A DNA stretch of 64,000 bases. Origin: Paenibacillus tundrae (lineage in GTDB: Bacteria; Bacillota; Bacilli; Paenibacillales; Paenibacillaceae). Positions 8,178 through 16,535 of the stretch are shown one piece after another. The position numbers and the translations under genes were made by a program. Numbering within the stretch: the stretch's first letter is position 1; each line of letters opens with the position of its first letter. The stretch is from NCBI RefSeq assembly GCF_030812775.1, contig NZ_JAUSTI010000017.1, positions 1 to 64,000 on the forward strand, in the 5' to 3' direction. The notes under the pieces are model-generated. The model was not told the DNA's origin, ran no database searches, and saw nothing but the letters and a program-made list of their open reading frames with translations.

Positions 8178-9617
8178 TTAGCGGTTCAGTACGTCTGTCA
8201 GTAGTTTATTGGCCAAGCCTGGATTGGCTTTCCCTTTACTTTCTTTCATAACCTGACCAACTAAGAAACCGATGGCTTTTTGTTTACCAGCCTTGTAATC
8301 CTCAACGGATTGAGGGTTGTTTGCAACAACCTGCTCAACAATGGTAAGAATGGCTCCCTCGTCACTAATTTGGACAAGACCTTTCTCTTCAACGATCTGT
8401 TGTGGAAGTTTACCACTCTCCAGCATTTCTTTAAATACTGTTTTGGCAATCTTACTGCTAATTGTGCCCTTCTCAAGCAGTCCGATCATCTCACCTAGAC
8501 CTTGACCTGTCAGAGGAACCTGAGACAACTCTAGGTTACTGGTGTTCAAGTGAGCGAGTAATTCACCCATGATCCAGTTGGATACCGTTTTGGCATCTTG
8601 TGTGTATTTCAAGCTATCTTCAAAAAGATCTGCAATCGCTTTGGATGAAGTAATAACCTCAGCATCGTAACTTGGCAGCCCATAATCCGCAGTATAGCGA
8701 GCTTTACGCTGGTCTGGAAGTTCAGGAATTGAAGCTCTAATCCGCTCTTTCCAAGCATCATCAATATGCAGGTTAACTAGATCTGGATCTGGGAAATAAC
8801 GATAGTCATGCGCCTGCTCTTTACCACGCATCGTTAGTGTTTTGCCTTGTGCCTCGTCCCAACGACGAGTCTCTTGCACCACTTCACCGCCCTCATCCAG
8901 GATCTCAGCTTGGCGGAATTGTTCATATTCCAAACCACGCTGAACACCACGGAAGGAGTTCATGTTTTTGAGTTCAGCCCGTGTACCCAGCTTCTCTTGT
9001 CCATGTGGACGCAAACTGATGTTGGCATCACAACGAAGCGAGCCTTCTTCCATTTTCACATCAGACACTTCACAATATTGCATAATTGCACGTAGCTTCT
9101 CAAGATAAGCACGCGCTTCTTCAGGTGAAGAAATCTCTGGTTCTGATACAATCTCGACAAGCGGTGTGCCTACACGGTTAAAGTCAACTAATGAAGCATA
9201 GCCGCCATCAACGTGAGTCAGCTTACCTGCATCTTCCTCCAAATGGAGACGGGTAATGCCGATTCGTTTCGTTTCACCATTCACTTCGATATCAATCCAA
9301 CCGTTCTCACCAATAGGTTGATCAAATTGTGAGATTTGGTACGCTTTTGGTGAATCCGGGTAGAAGTAGTTTTTACGGTCAAACTTACTAACATCAGCAA
9401 TCGTACAGTTTAGAGCCATTGCGGCTTTCATCGCGTAATCAACTGCTTGACGATTCAATACAGGCAATACACCTGGGTGCCCGAGACAGACAGGGCAAGT
9501 ATGCGTATTAGGCGGTGCTCCAAAGGCTGTGGAGCAACCGCAGAAAATTTTGGAATTCGTGTGCAACTCGACGTGGACCTCAAGTCCAACGACCGTTTCA
9601 TATTTAGATGCGGACAT
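8178..9617 (-). CDS. gatB: Aspartyl/glutamyl-tRNA amidotransferase subunit B
   Basis: A 479-residue GatB. It begins YETVVGLEVHVELHT and contains the family signatures GHPGVLPVLNRQAV and DFNRVGTPLVEIVSEPE, followed by the C-terminal helical and YqeY-like domains that grip the tRNA. GatB phosphorylates misacylated Glu-tRNA(Gln) or Asp-tRNA(Asn) and, with ammonia delivered from GatA, converts it to the amide form. Last gene of gatCAB, 26 bases after gatA, with GGAGG nine bases before the ATG. Full family length. Confidence 0.97.
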   Translation of the reverse strand: MSASKYETVVGLEVHVELHTNSKIFCGCSTAFGAPPNTHTCPVCLGHPGVLPVLNRQAVDYAMKAAMALNCTIADVSKFDRKNYFYPDSPKAYQISQFDQPIGENGWIDIEVNGETKRIGITRLHLEEDAGKLTHVDGGYASLVDFNRVGTPLVEIVSEPEISSPEEARAYLEKLRAIMQYCEVSDVKMEEGSLRCDANISLRPHGQEKLGTRAELKNMNSFRGVQRGLEYEQFRQAEILDEGGEVVQETRRWDEAQGKTLTMRGKEQAHDYRYFPDPDLVNLHIDDAWKERIRASIPELPDQRKARYTADYGLPSYDAEVITSSKAIADLFEDSLKYTQDAKTVSNWIMGELLAHLNTSNLELSQVPLTGQGLGEMIGLLEKGTISSKIAKTVFKEMLESGKLPQQIVEEKGLVQISDEGAILTIVEQVVANNPQSVEDYKAGKQKAIGFLVGQVMKESKGKANPGLANKLLTDVLNR

Positions 9618-9643
9618 TTCTATATTCCTCCGTTCCGGGCAGT

Positions 9644-11101
9644 CTACAGCTGCGGACGCTGCTTGTGGAATTCCGTATTTTGTTCAAACGCATGCGCTAC
9701 ACGCAGTACGGTTGTTTCATCAAAGGCTTTACCAATAATCTGCAACCCAACAGGAAGTCCATCCGAGAAACCACATGGAATGCTAACTGCAGGTACACCA
9801 GCAAGACTGACCGGAATCGTCAGAATATCATTAAGGTACATGGTCAGCGGATCATCCACTTGAGAACCTAGTTTGAACGCAGTTGTCGGAGCCGTCGGTC
9901 CGATAATTACATCATATTTAGCAAATACATTGTCGAAATCTTGCTTGATCAATGTACGTACTTTTTGTGCTTTCAGGTAATACGCATCATAGTATCCGGA
10001 GCTAAGCGCATACGTACCCAGCATAATGCGTCGTTTCACCTCTGGCCCAAAGCCCTGACTACGAGACTGATGATACAGATCGAGTAGATTTTCAGGATTC
10101 TCTGCACGCACGCCATAACGAACACCATCAAACCGAGCAAGGTTCGATGAAGCTTCGGAGGAAGAGAGCAAGTAATACGTAGCCACTGCATATTCGGTAT
10201 GCGGGAGTGATACTTCTTCCCAAGTTGCTCCAAGCCCTTCCAGTACCTTGAGTGCCTCCATAACTTTCTCTTTAACCTCTGGATCAACACCTTCACCGAT
10301 GTATTCCTTCGGTACAGCAATACGAAGCCCTTTGACATCGCCGGTAAGACCACTCAAATAATCGGGAATGTCGACTTTTGCAGATGTCGAATCTTTGGCA
10401 TCATAACCAGCAATGGCTTGCAGGACATAGGCAGAATCTTCGACATTTTTAGTCAATGGCCCGATCTGATCCAATGAAGATGCAAAAGCTACTAGGCCAA
10501 AACGAGATACTAATCCATACGTTGGCTTCAGACCAACGACACCGCAATACGAAGCCGGCTGTCTAATTGAACCACCTGTATCTGATCCAAGTGTAAAGTA
10601 TGCCTCTCCAGCTGCAACAGCTGCTGCCGACCCACCGCTCGATCCACCAGGTACACGATCCAGTGCCCATGGGTTACGAACAGGATAGAAGCTTGAGTTT
10701 TCATTCGAACCACCCATAGCGAATTCATCCATGTTCAATTTACCGATCGTTACAGTATCTGCCGCTCTAAGCTTCTCCACAACCGTTGCATCATACACCG
10801 GATCGAAATTGCTCAGAAATTGGCTAGCACATGTGGTCCGCAATCCGTTCGTAACGATATTGTCCTTGATCCCTACTGGCAATCCAAAGAGCAGACCTTT
10901 TTCCTCTCCACTAACAAGACGGTCATCCAACTGGCGTGCACGGGCACGGGCACGTTCCTCATCCAATGACAAATATGCCTTTACCTTATCTTCACGTACA
11001 CCAATGTTCTCATATGCTTGATTCACGAGATCGCTGACCGACAACTCCTTGGCGTGCAGCTTGTTATGTATCTCCGGCAACGATTGTTCAAATAAACTCA
11101 C
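9644..11101 (-). CDS. gatA: Aspartyl/glutamyl-tRNA amidotransferase subunit A
   Basis: A 485-residue amidase-signature protein, the same length as B. subtilis GatA. The Ser-cisSer-Lys triad is intact: K79 in PVGIKDN, S154 in PGGSSGGSAA and S178 in DTGGSIRQPAS. It hydrolyses glutamine and passes the ammonia to GatB for tRNA-dependent Gln/Asn formation. The start is GTG with AGGAGG nine bases upstream. It lies 27 bases after gatC in the gatCAB operon. Confidence 0.98.
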   Translation of the reverse strand: MSLFEQSLPEIHNKLHAKELSVSDLVNQAYENIGVREDKVKAYLSLDEERARARARQLDDRLVSGEEKGLLFGLPVGIKDNIVTNGLRTTCASQFLSNFDPVYDATVVEKLRAADTVTIGKLNMDEFAMGGSNENSSFYPVRNPWALDRVPGGSSGGSAAAVAAGEAYFTLGSDTGGSIRQPASYCGVVGLKPTYGLVSRFGLVAFASSLDQIGPLTKNVEDSAYVLQAIAGYDAKDSTSAKVDIPDYLSGLTGDVKGLRIAVPKEYIGEGVDPEVKEKVMEALKVLEGLGATWEEVSLPHTEYAVATYYLLSSSEASSNLARFDGVRYGVRAENPENLLDLYHQSRSQGFGPEVKRRIMLGTYALSSGYYDAYYLKAQKVRTLIKQDFDNVFAKYDVIIGPTAPTTAFKLGSQVDDPLTMYLNDILTIPVSLAGVPAVSIPCGFSDGLPVGLQIIGKAFDETTVLRVAHAFEQNTEFHKQRPQL

Positions 11102-11128
11102 GATGTTCGTCCTCCTTCCGGTTATCGG

Positions 11129-11416
11129 TTATTCCATTACAGCAGGTACTTTGAATTGACCTTCTTCTTCATCCGGTGCATTGTGCATTACCTGTTCGAT
11201 TGACAAACTTTCTTTTGTCTCATCTTCACGCATCACGTTGCTTACGTGCAGGACATGACTGGTAGGTGCAATGTCGTCTGTGTTCAGCTCATTCAGCTTC
11301 TCTGCATATTTTAAAATCGCGTTCAGCTGTCCTGTCAGCATCTGCTCTTCATCAGAAGTCAGATTGAGCCTAGCCAGCTTGGCCACATGCTGAACGTCAT
11401 TGTTTGAAATACTCAT
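11129..11416 (-). CDS. gatC: Aspartyl/glutamyl-tRNA amidotransferase subunit C
   Basis: A 95-residue GatC with the typical opening SISNNDVQHVAKLARLNLTSDE and the C-terminal LREDE-like segment MREDETKESL. GatC is a belt-like stabiliser that wraps GatA and GatB. First gene of the operon, with AGGAGG ten bases before the ATG and a strong sigma-A promoter about 100 bases upstream. Confidence 0.97.
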   Translation of the reverse strand: MSISNNDVQHVAKLARLNLTSDEEQMLTGQLNAILKYAEKLNELNTDDIAPTSHVLHVSNVMREDETKESLSIEQVMHNAPDEEEGQFKVPAVME

Positions 11417-11510
11417 TTTCGGATGGCCTCCTTCATTTCGTTCAACTTCCCGAAACCGCCTAAAACGAATCGCTCGTTTAACGGGCTAAAGTCCCAAGAT
11501 AACTTTTTTT

Positions 11511-11539
11511 ATTATAGGGGAGATAGTTCGACAATTCAA
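11511..11539 (-). promoter_or_regulatory. Sigma-A promoter of gatCAB
   Basis: Minus strand -35 TTGAAT (11534-11539), 17-bp spacer, perfect -10 TATAAT (11511-11516), about 95 bases before the gatC start. Confidence 0.75.
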
Positions 11540-11659
11540 TGCAAAGACCCGAGACTTGTGTAATATGCAAAATAACACCACAATATGAAGCAAATCTAAG
11601 AAGATGCTCAGTCTATGATCCACTCTCTTCCTTCTCCTATAACTAACGTCTATCTAATA

Positions 11660-11684
11660 AAAAAGAGCCGGCATCAGCCGACTC
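11660..11684 (-). terminator. Terminator overlapping the end of the 127-residue gene
   Basis: On the minus strand GAGTCGGC pairs with GCCGGCTC (one mismatch) around a 4-base loop, followed by TTTTTT. It starts two bases past the stop codon. Confidence 0.8.
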
Positions 11685-11685
11685 T

Positions 11686-12069
11686 CTAAATCCATGCTCG
11701 CAGATTAACCTGCTTTATAAAATCCGCTTGTGACATCACTTCGTCCGCGGTTTCCTCTTCCTCTTCCACAGCTTGAAAATCTCCGTTCATCAGATGATGA
11801 AACAGCTTCTCATTGTGTGTCGCAAGGGCGTAATCTATCAACGCTTCTCGCTCGACCCGCTCAGCTTCTTGCTTCAGCAGAACCTCTTCCAGATCAACGT
11901 CACCGGATGGAACAAAAAAGTTCCGGTTCATTTGCGGTACTCGAAGCACGTAATCGAACGCATTGTCCGGATTCCGGTCATAAGCGATGATGAATCCATA
12001 TTCCCCCACAGGAAGATTCTGCTCAAACGCATCCGCGACGATGACAACCTTCTCTCCTAAACGTAGCAT
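11686..12069 (-). CDS. Conserved hypothetical protein
   Basis: A 127-residue soluble acidic protein. Residues 1-58 look like a small beta-barrel (LRLGEKVVIVADAFEQNLPVGEYGFIIAY..FDYVLRVP), and residues 58-127 are helical and glutamate-rich (EEEEETADEV). I do not recognise the family. The ATG has GGAGG seven bases upstream and a terminator follows immediately, so it is a well-formed single-gene unit. It reads in the same direction as gatC downstream and the SigY unit upstream. Confidence 0.78.
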   Translation of the reverse strand: MLRLGEKVVIVADAFEQNLPVGEYGFIIAYDRNPDNAFDYVLRVPQMNRNFFVPSGDVDLEEVLLKQEAERVEREALIDYALATHNEKLFHHLMNGDFQAVEEEEETADEVMSQADFIKQVNLRAWI

Positions 12070-12222
12070 CGTCTAACCTCCTGGTAGTCTAACTTTTAAT
12101 TATTTGTATAGTCTACTAGAAAAGAATAGCGATGTCTAGGAATACTAGAATTATACAACATATTTGTGCAAAATCTTTTTTGGAGCGTTATTACGCAAAC
12201 GAATATTACTATTCTGTGCTCA

Positions 12223-12438
12223 TTATCGCAATCTACGATTGGAACGAATAACGACAAACCAATACACAATAAGAGGTGTTGGAAATCCGGTAATACCCCA
12301 CAATCCCCATAACCAAGGGAAACGTCCACGTCTGCGTGCATCCTGAAAGATCCATGTACCCTGGATTAGCAACAGAACGGCGATGATGACAATCCAGACC
12401 AAGGGTACTTCTTCCAGAGGATAACGGAAATTATTCAT
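12223..12438 (-). CDS. yxlD: YxlD-like SigY antisigma component
   Basis: A 71-residue protein with two transmembrane helices (about residues 13-30 and 42-62) separated by the basic loop QDARRRGRFPW. Size, topology and position as third gene after a SigY-like factor and a YxlC-like protein match YxlD, which together with YxlC holds SigY in check in B. subtilis. It overlaps the end of yxlC by eight bases and has GGAG ahead of the ATG. Assignment rests on context more than on residue identity. Confidence 0.7.
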   Translation of the reverse strand: MNNFRYPLEEVPLVWIVIIAVLLLIQGTWIFQDARRRGRFPWLWGLWGITGFPTPLIVYWFVVIRSNRRLR

Positions 12439-12763
12439 GTGTAGTCTCCTTCCGTTTTCCTACCCATATCAACGCTATAGCAATGGCAGCAACCACACTA
12501 AGTACCTGAATACCCAAATAAACGGCAGGAGAGGAACGGATTAATAATGCACCTAACGTGAGAAGCATTATGCCAACCAACCAAAACAAGAGCATTTCCA
12601 CCCGATCTGCTCGGCGTTTACTCTGTCTTCGTTCCTTAACTTGGGCTTCAAGTGACGCTAATGAAGGAATATTCACAGGTTCATATGCTTCGTCCAGCAC
12701 CTTCATCTGTTGATTCAATCGTTCTAGCATCTCCCGCTGGGCCTGCTCATCCGATCTATTCAT
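12431..12763 (-). CDS. yxlC: YxlC-like SigY antisigma factor
   Basis: A 110-residue protein with a cytosolic N-terminal half (residues 1-55, charged, with ERLNQQMKVLDEAYEP) and two transmembrane helices (about 58-76 and 80-100). This layout and its overlap with the end of the sigma factor gene fit the YxlC family of antisigma factors. The cytosolic part would bind the ECF sigma factor and keep it at the membrane. AGGAG lies 12 bases before the ATG. Confidence 0.75.
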   Translation of the reverse strand: MNRSDEQAQREMLERLNQQMKVLDEAYEPVNIPSLASLEAQVKERRQSKRRADRVEMLLFWLVGIMLLTLGALLIRSSPAVYLGIQVLSVVAAIAIALIWVGKRKETTHE

Positions 12764-13292
12764 ATTCCTGTAGCTCCTTTCTCAATTGACGAAGACCATA
12801 CGCTGTGCGCGACTTCGCCGTCCCAGATGGAATATCTAACATCTGACCAATTTCATCATACCCGTAGCCGTAATAATGTTTCAGAAGGACTGCGATCCGA
12901 TGTTCAGGTGTTAGTCTGGTCATCGCATCCATAACATCCGTCCATTCCTCATTGCGACGTTCAAATTGCCAGCGCAACTTCCTAATCGCCTGATTCCGGA
13001 TGACTTCCAACCAGTTCTGTTCTCTGCGTCTGCGTCGTGTCTTGTCAATATAAATACGTGTCGCAATAGTAATCATCCAAGATGAGAAAGCAGACGATCC
13101 ATCATACCGATGAATATTCTCCATGCATCGAATCATCGTATCTTGCACCGTCTCTTCTGCAAGACTCGGATCCATTGTCACTTTAACGAGATACTTATAT
13201 ACAAATGCATAGTGACGTTGTAATAACTCAGCCAGTGCACTGTCGTCTCCTTCTGCCGCTCTGCGAACTTCTTCCAATTCGGCTGCCTTCAT
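12756..13292 (-). CDS. sigY: ECF RNA polymerase sigma factor, SigY-like
   Basis: An ECF sigma factor. Region 2 spans about residues 20-90 (YKYLVKVTMDPSLAEETVQDTMIR..FSSWMITIATRIYID), and region 4 spans about 115-170 with the helix-turn-helix GYGYDEIGQMLDIPSGTAKSR. B. subtilis SigY is 178 residues and has the same YKYL..T.ETMI pattern. I place the start at the ATG at 13292 (178 residues, AGGTGA eight bases upstream). The longer frame from 13346 would overlap an ECF promoter at 13330-13355, so the extra codons are untranscribed or leader. The promoter type implies autoregulation, and the two membrane proteins downstream are its likely antisigma factors. Confidence 0.88.
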   Translation of the reverse strand: MKAAELEEVRRAAEGDDSALAELLQRHYAFVYKYLVKVTMDPSLAEETVQDTMIRCMENIHRYDGSSAFSSWMITIATRIYIDKTRRRRREQNWLEVIRNQAIRKLRWQFERRNEEWTDVMDAMTRLTPEHRIAVLLKHYYGYGYDEIGQMLDIPSGTAKSRTAYGLRQLRKELQEYE

Positions 13293-13329
13293 CTGGCCTA
13301 TCACCTGCTTCCCGTTCATGTAAAGATAG

Positions 13330-13355
13330 TACGAAGTGAAATCCATAAACGTTCA
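13330..13355 (-). promoter_or_regulatory. ECF (SigY-type) autoregulatory promoter
   Basis: Minus strand -35 TGAAC(G) at 13351-13355, 17-bp spacer, -10 CGTA at 13330-13333. B. subtilis SigY promoters read TGAACGC-N16-CGTC, so TGAACG plus CGTA is close. The predicted transcript start near 13323 leaves a leader of about 30 bases before the ATG at 13292. Confidence 0.7.
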
Positions 13356-13380
13356 AAGGTTAGCTCAAACTTTTTCACGA

Positions 13381-13647
13381 TCAGATTTCATTGCGGTGTT
13401 CTTGCAGTTTAATAAACCAGGGTTGCTTCCTTACTTGATTCTTTAATAACCGACTTTTCCATAAATTGTGCTTCTGTTCTAACGTTTCGTTTAATTGATG
13501 ATTACTGCTATTCATCTGCATACTCTGGTTATGTACTTGAGACCGCTCTACGACCAAATCTAATCTATTGTTCTCCATTCGACGACCTTCTTCAATAACG
13601 TAATGTTCGTTACGCTCTCCGAACTGGATTACTCGTCTTTTCTCCAC
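13381..13647 (-). CDS. Possible small hydrophilic protein
   Basis: An 88-codon open frame starting GTG at 13647, with GGGGAAG five bases upstream. The product is hydrophilic, rich in N, Q, E and R (MENNRLDLVVERSQVHNQ, SNHQLNETLEQKHNLW), with no recognisable domain. It ends 26 bases before the -35 box of the sigY promoter. It could be a real gene upstream of sigY or a chance frame in a pyrimidine-rich stretch; I cannot tell. Confidence 0.3.
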   Translation of the reverse strand: MEKRRVIQFGERNEHYVIEEGRRMENNRLDLVVERSQVHNQSMQMNSSNHQLNETLEQKHNLWKSRLLKNQVRKQPWFIKLQEHRNEI

Positions 13648-14111
13648 TTCTACTTCCCCGCCCTCTAGTTACTTCTACTTTTGCTTTTACTCCACTTCTT
13701 CTTCTACACTTGTATATTCGCTCTTATTACTGCTAACAAAACAGCTTAAAACGTATTGCTACCTATACACTTCTCAAACAATCTCTTCCCCATTCATTCC
13801 TCTTGTCTACATATGTATCTTGCCCAATCTATAGCCTAATACTGTCCTCATGTCTATCTCCGCCGAATCTTGTCAAACTGTATATCTACTTGGCAAAAAG
13901 GTGCTGAAAACAAAAAAAGAACGCAAACCGGGTATAGACCACAGTCTGCGTGCTTCGCAAGGTTGGGTATTTCTGATTAACGCTTCAGTTAGATGATGCT
14001 GTACAGCTTGTAACAACTAATTGCTATTCTAATGAAAAAAATGTCACTTGTCCAGACTTTCTTCTCATCAAAATGACAGATTGTTATCTTTCAGCCGATA
14101 AGCTTGTCGAA
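13648..14111. other. Intergenic region with a terminator
   Basis: About 460 bases without a convincing gene. The plus strand from 13648 to 13760 is strongly pyrimidine-rich. Apart from the terminator at 13912-13951 I see no promoter, repeat or RNA motif that I can support. Confidence 0.5.
13912..13951 (-). terminator. Terminator downstream of the MBL hydrolase operon
   Basis: On the minus strand ACGCAGAC pairs with GTTTGCGT (one mismatch) over a 15-base loop, followed by TCTTTTTTTG. It lies about 160 bases beyond the stop of the MBL-fold gene. Confidence 0.65.
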
Positions 14112-14744
14112 TTACCTTGCAGATACGTAAGGATTATTCTGCTTCTCATATCCGATGGTTGTTTTGGGTCCATGACCAGGATGGACTCTAACCTCATCGC
14201 CAAAGGTGTACAGCTTATTCTGGATTGAATCGATCAGATCACGTTCGCGTCCACCTGTTAGATCGGTTCTTCCTACGCCCATACGGAATAGAACATCCCC
14301 AGCAAATAGATCTTCACCACATAACAAGCTCACACTACCAGGTGAATGACCTGGAGTATGGAATACGTGGAATGTATGACCGATGAAGTTCAGTTTCTGA
14401 CCTTCATCCATCGCATATTCAGCAGGATCTGTCGAAAGCGGAGGTGTAGCTTGCGGCCAGTTCATCGAACCATTTAACTTCGGAGAAGACAACCAATCGC
14501 TCTCCAGATCATGCAAGTAGACAGGGCAACCCTTCATTTTACGGATTTCGTCCACACCGCCCATATGATCAAAATGAGCATGAGTCAACACAATCGCTTC
14601 AATCTCCAAATCCTGAATCGCCTTTACCAGTGCACCCGGGTTCATTCCTGGGTCAATGATTATTGCTTTGCCCGGATTTTCCCCCTGCAGAAGGTAAGCG
14701 TTAGTCTGTAGCGGGCCTAGTGTAAACGTACGAATCTTCAACAT
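14112..14744 (-). CDS. MBL-fold metallohydrolase (YqgX-like)
   Basis: A 210-residue metallo-beta-lactamase-fold hydrolase. The two-metal site motif HAHFDH is at residues 55-60, with further ligands in HTPGHSPGS and the C-terminal HPGHGPKTT. The length and the GHGPKTTI ending match the YqgX group of glyoxalase-II-like enzymes, probably thioester hydrolases such as S-lactoylglutathione or bacillithiol conjugates; the substrate is not known. It follows a thioredoxin-like gene by six bases and a DedA gene before that, so the three probably share a transcript. No clear ribosome binding site is visible, suggesting coupling. Confidence 0.9.
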   Translation of the reverse strand: MLKIRTFTLGPLQTNAYLLQGENPGKAIIIDPGMNPGALVKAIQDLEIEAIVLTHAHFDHMGGVDEIRKMKGCPVYLHDLESDWLSSPKLNGSMNWPQATPPLSTDPAEYAMDEGQKLNFIGHTFHVFHTPGHSPGSVSLLCGEDLFAGDVLFRMGVGRTDLTGGRERDLIDSIQNKLYTFGDEVRVHPGHGPKTTIGYEKQNNPYVSAR

Positions 14745-14750
14745 ATTGGA

Positions 14751-15320
14751 TCAATAACCCGAAATCAGTTCGCGCAGCTCGCTAACGATAACCGCATGTG
14801 ATTCCGTTCCTTCCCCATAACGTTTAGCCATTTCCTGACGTGCCACAGCCATATTATCCTGATAATCTGCCGCATCGCGATCTGGATTAAGACGTTTGAA
14901 CTCAACCATTACTTCTTGAACATGCTGTGGACGTGGTCCCCACTGACCAAGCACATGACCACCTGTGTCTGCAAAAATAACGATTGGCACGGAACGTCCG
15001 CCCATCGTCAGGAATTCATCCATCACTTCTGGATGGTTCTCCATAATAAGCACTTCTGTCGGTATGCCAGAGATTTCTAGAGCCTGGAACACAACCGGGA
15101 TATTACGCACAACATCGCCACACCAGTCAGCAGCAAGAATCAGCACACGTAGATCGTCGCGGTAGTTAAGACTCTCAAAAAACTCACGGTCCTCTTCGTT
15201 AGCCCAAGTAAAGCTATCATAGTTGGCCTGAAATTCACTTTGGTTCTTCGTCATACTCTCAATAAATTCTTTAGGAGGCAGACCTTTACCGAATTTGTGA
15301 GACAAGTTAGGTTTACTCAT
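14751..15320 (-). CDS. Thioredoxin-family protein lacking the second cysteine
   Basis: A 189-residue thioredoxin-fold protein (fold about residues 50-150). The active site position reads DWCGDV, so C67 is present but the usual CxxC partner is replaced by valine. The cis-proline loop is RSVPIV. Such proteins may act as monothiol reductases, in thiol sensing or bacilliredoxin-like reactions; this is inference. The ATG overlaps the stop of the DedA gene (TAATG), and the MBL hydrolase starts six bases after its own stop. Confidence 0.85.
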   Translation of the reverse strand: MSKPNLSHKFGKGLPPKEFIESMTKNQSEFQANYDSFTWANEEDREFFESLNYRDDLRVLILAADWCGDVVRNIPVVFQALEISGIPTEVLIMENHPEVMDEFLTMGGRSVPIVIFADTGGHVLGQWGPRPQHVQEVMVEFKRLNPDRDAADYQDNMAVARQEMAKRYGEGTESHAVIVSELRELISGY

Positions 15321-15937
15321 TACTCAACACTTCCCTTCTTTTTACGAGCATTCATCCATTTAATTAGTACATAAATAATCATAAGAGCCAGTGCTACAAG
15401 TAAGATTGGCATAATGTACGGTGCTGCTTTCTCATCAATATGTTCCCATTGATCTCCAAGAATCATCCCTAAATATATAAACAAAGCAGTCCAAGGTATA
15501 ACAGCTAGGGTAGTAAGCATGATGAATTTGCCTGTATGCATTTTCGTGATGCCAGCCGGGATGGAGATAGCATGCCTTACCACTGGAACAAACCGCGCCG
15601 TGAAAATGACACCTGTACCATACCTGCGGAACCACTCTTCGGAATGGTCGATATGTTTTTTCTGGATGAGTATGTATTTCCCGTAGCGTTCCAGTACAGG
15701 TCTGCCGCCATAACGGCCAATCCAGTAAATAAATAGCTGTGCAAGCACACCGCCAACTGTACCGAAAATCATAGCACCGAAAAAGTTAATGTTTCCCTGT
15801 GATACGAGAAAACCTCCATATGCCAGCACAATTTCACTTGGAATGACCTCAAGCATTAATCCAAGCATAATCCCAAAGTATCCAAGACTTTGAATCCAAT
15901 CGAACAATTGGCTGACTATGTTATGAATAACGTCCAT
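15320..15937 (-). CDS. DedA family membrane protein
   Basis: A 205-residue DedA/SNARE-associated (PF09335-type) protein with about five hydrophobic segments. The hallmarks EVIPSEIVLAYGGFL, YWIGRYGG and RFVPVVRHAISIPAGI..M are all present. DedA proteins include undecaprenyl-phosphate flippases (UptA) and proteins needed for envelope integrity. The start has GAGGG upstream. It is the first gene of a three-gene unit with a thioredoxin-like and an MBL-fold protein. Confidence 0.92.
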   Translation of the reverse strand: MDVIHNIVSQLFDWIQSLGYFGIMLGLMLEVIPSEIVLAYGGFLVSQGNINFFGAMIFGTVGGVLAQLFIYWIGRYGGRPVLERYGKYILIQKKHIDHSEEWFRRYGTGVIFTARFVPVVRHAISIPAGITKMHTGKFIMLTTLAVIPWTALFIYLGMILGDQWEHIDEKAAPYIMPILLVALALMIIYVLIKWMNARKKKGSVE

Positions 15938-16097
15938 CTCAACCCTCTTTCTTCATCCTGATTAGCAGTGCCTTTTCGCACTATGGATGTTCGTCCCTAT
16001 TTTATCACAGGGCTGTAGACGTTGCTACATTGCCCGGCTGGGATTGTGTCCTGTAAGAGGAACTCCGCATATGGTATCGGAAGAGGAGCGTGATGAC

Positions 16098-16445
16098 ATG
16101 TCAAGCAAAACCACACCCGGTACTCCCCCGGTAAAACATAACATGCCTGGTCAGAAGTTGCCTTCGGCAAGAGGCATTCGGCGCGCATGCAGCAAAGAGT
16201 TATATCGTACAGCCAAACGACTCAAATTGTACGTTTCCCCCGAACTAATGAAGCAAGCAGAAGAACTATACTACGGTAAAGTGATTGGCAATCTGCTCTG
16301 GATCGGGGAAAATCGCGATAATCGCAAAAAACTGTGTGATTGGTGGAACGCAGACGTAAGCTCAGAGCTTGCTGCATTATGGAGCGTGGAGCTAGAACCT
16401 CTTCAGCGTGCATTTCAACAGGCATTTGGTGGTTATCGACTATAG
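16098..16445 (+). CDS. Conserved hypothetical protein
   Basis: A 115-residue basic protein, one of few plus-strand genes. A disordered start (SSKTTPGTPPVKHNMPGQK) is followed by helices: SARGIRRACSKELYRTAKRLKLYVSPELMKQAEELYYGK and RDNRKKLCDWWNADVSSELAALW. I know similar small proteins in Paenibacillus but not a function. I chose the ATG at 16098 because GAGGAG lies nine bases upstream; the frame is open back to 15987 but without a binding site. An 8-bp inverted repeat GAGAGCGG / CCGCTCTC lies just downstream (16460-16505). Confidence 0.7.
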   Translation: MSSKTTPGTPPVKHNMPGQKLPSARGIRRACSKELYRTAKRLKLYVSPELMKQAEELYYGKVIGNLLWIGENRDNRKKLCDWWNADVSSELAALWSVELEPLQRAFQQAFGGYRL

Positions 16446-16535
16446 TGAAGTGAAAGCGAGAGAGCGGGAGCAGCTTTTTTCTATTTTCCTGTCCTCTCCG
16501 CTCTCAGGTATTGCAGTTGAGCCGATGTAGATAGG

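Noticed and set aside
12096..12341. Minus-strand open frame of 81 codons
   Set aside because: Overlaps yxlD in another frame and has no ribosome binding site.
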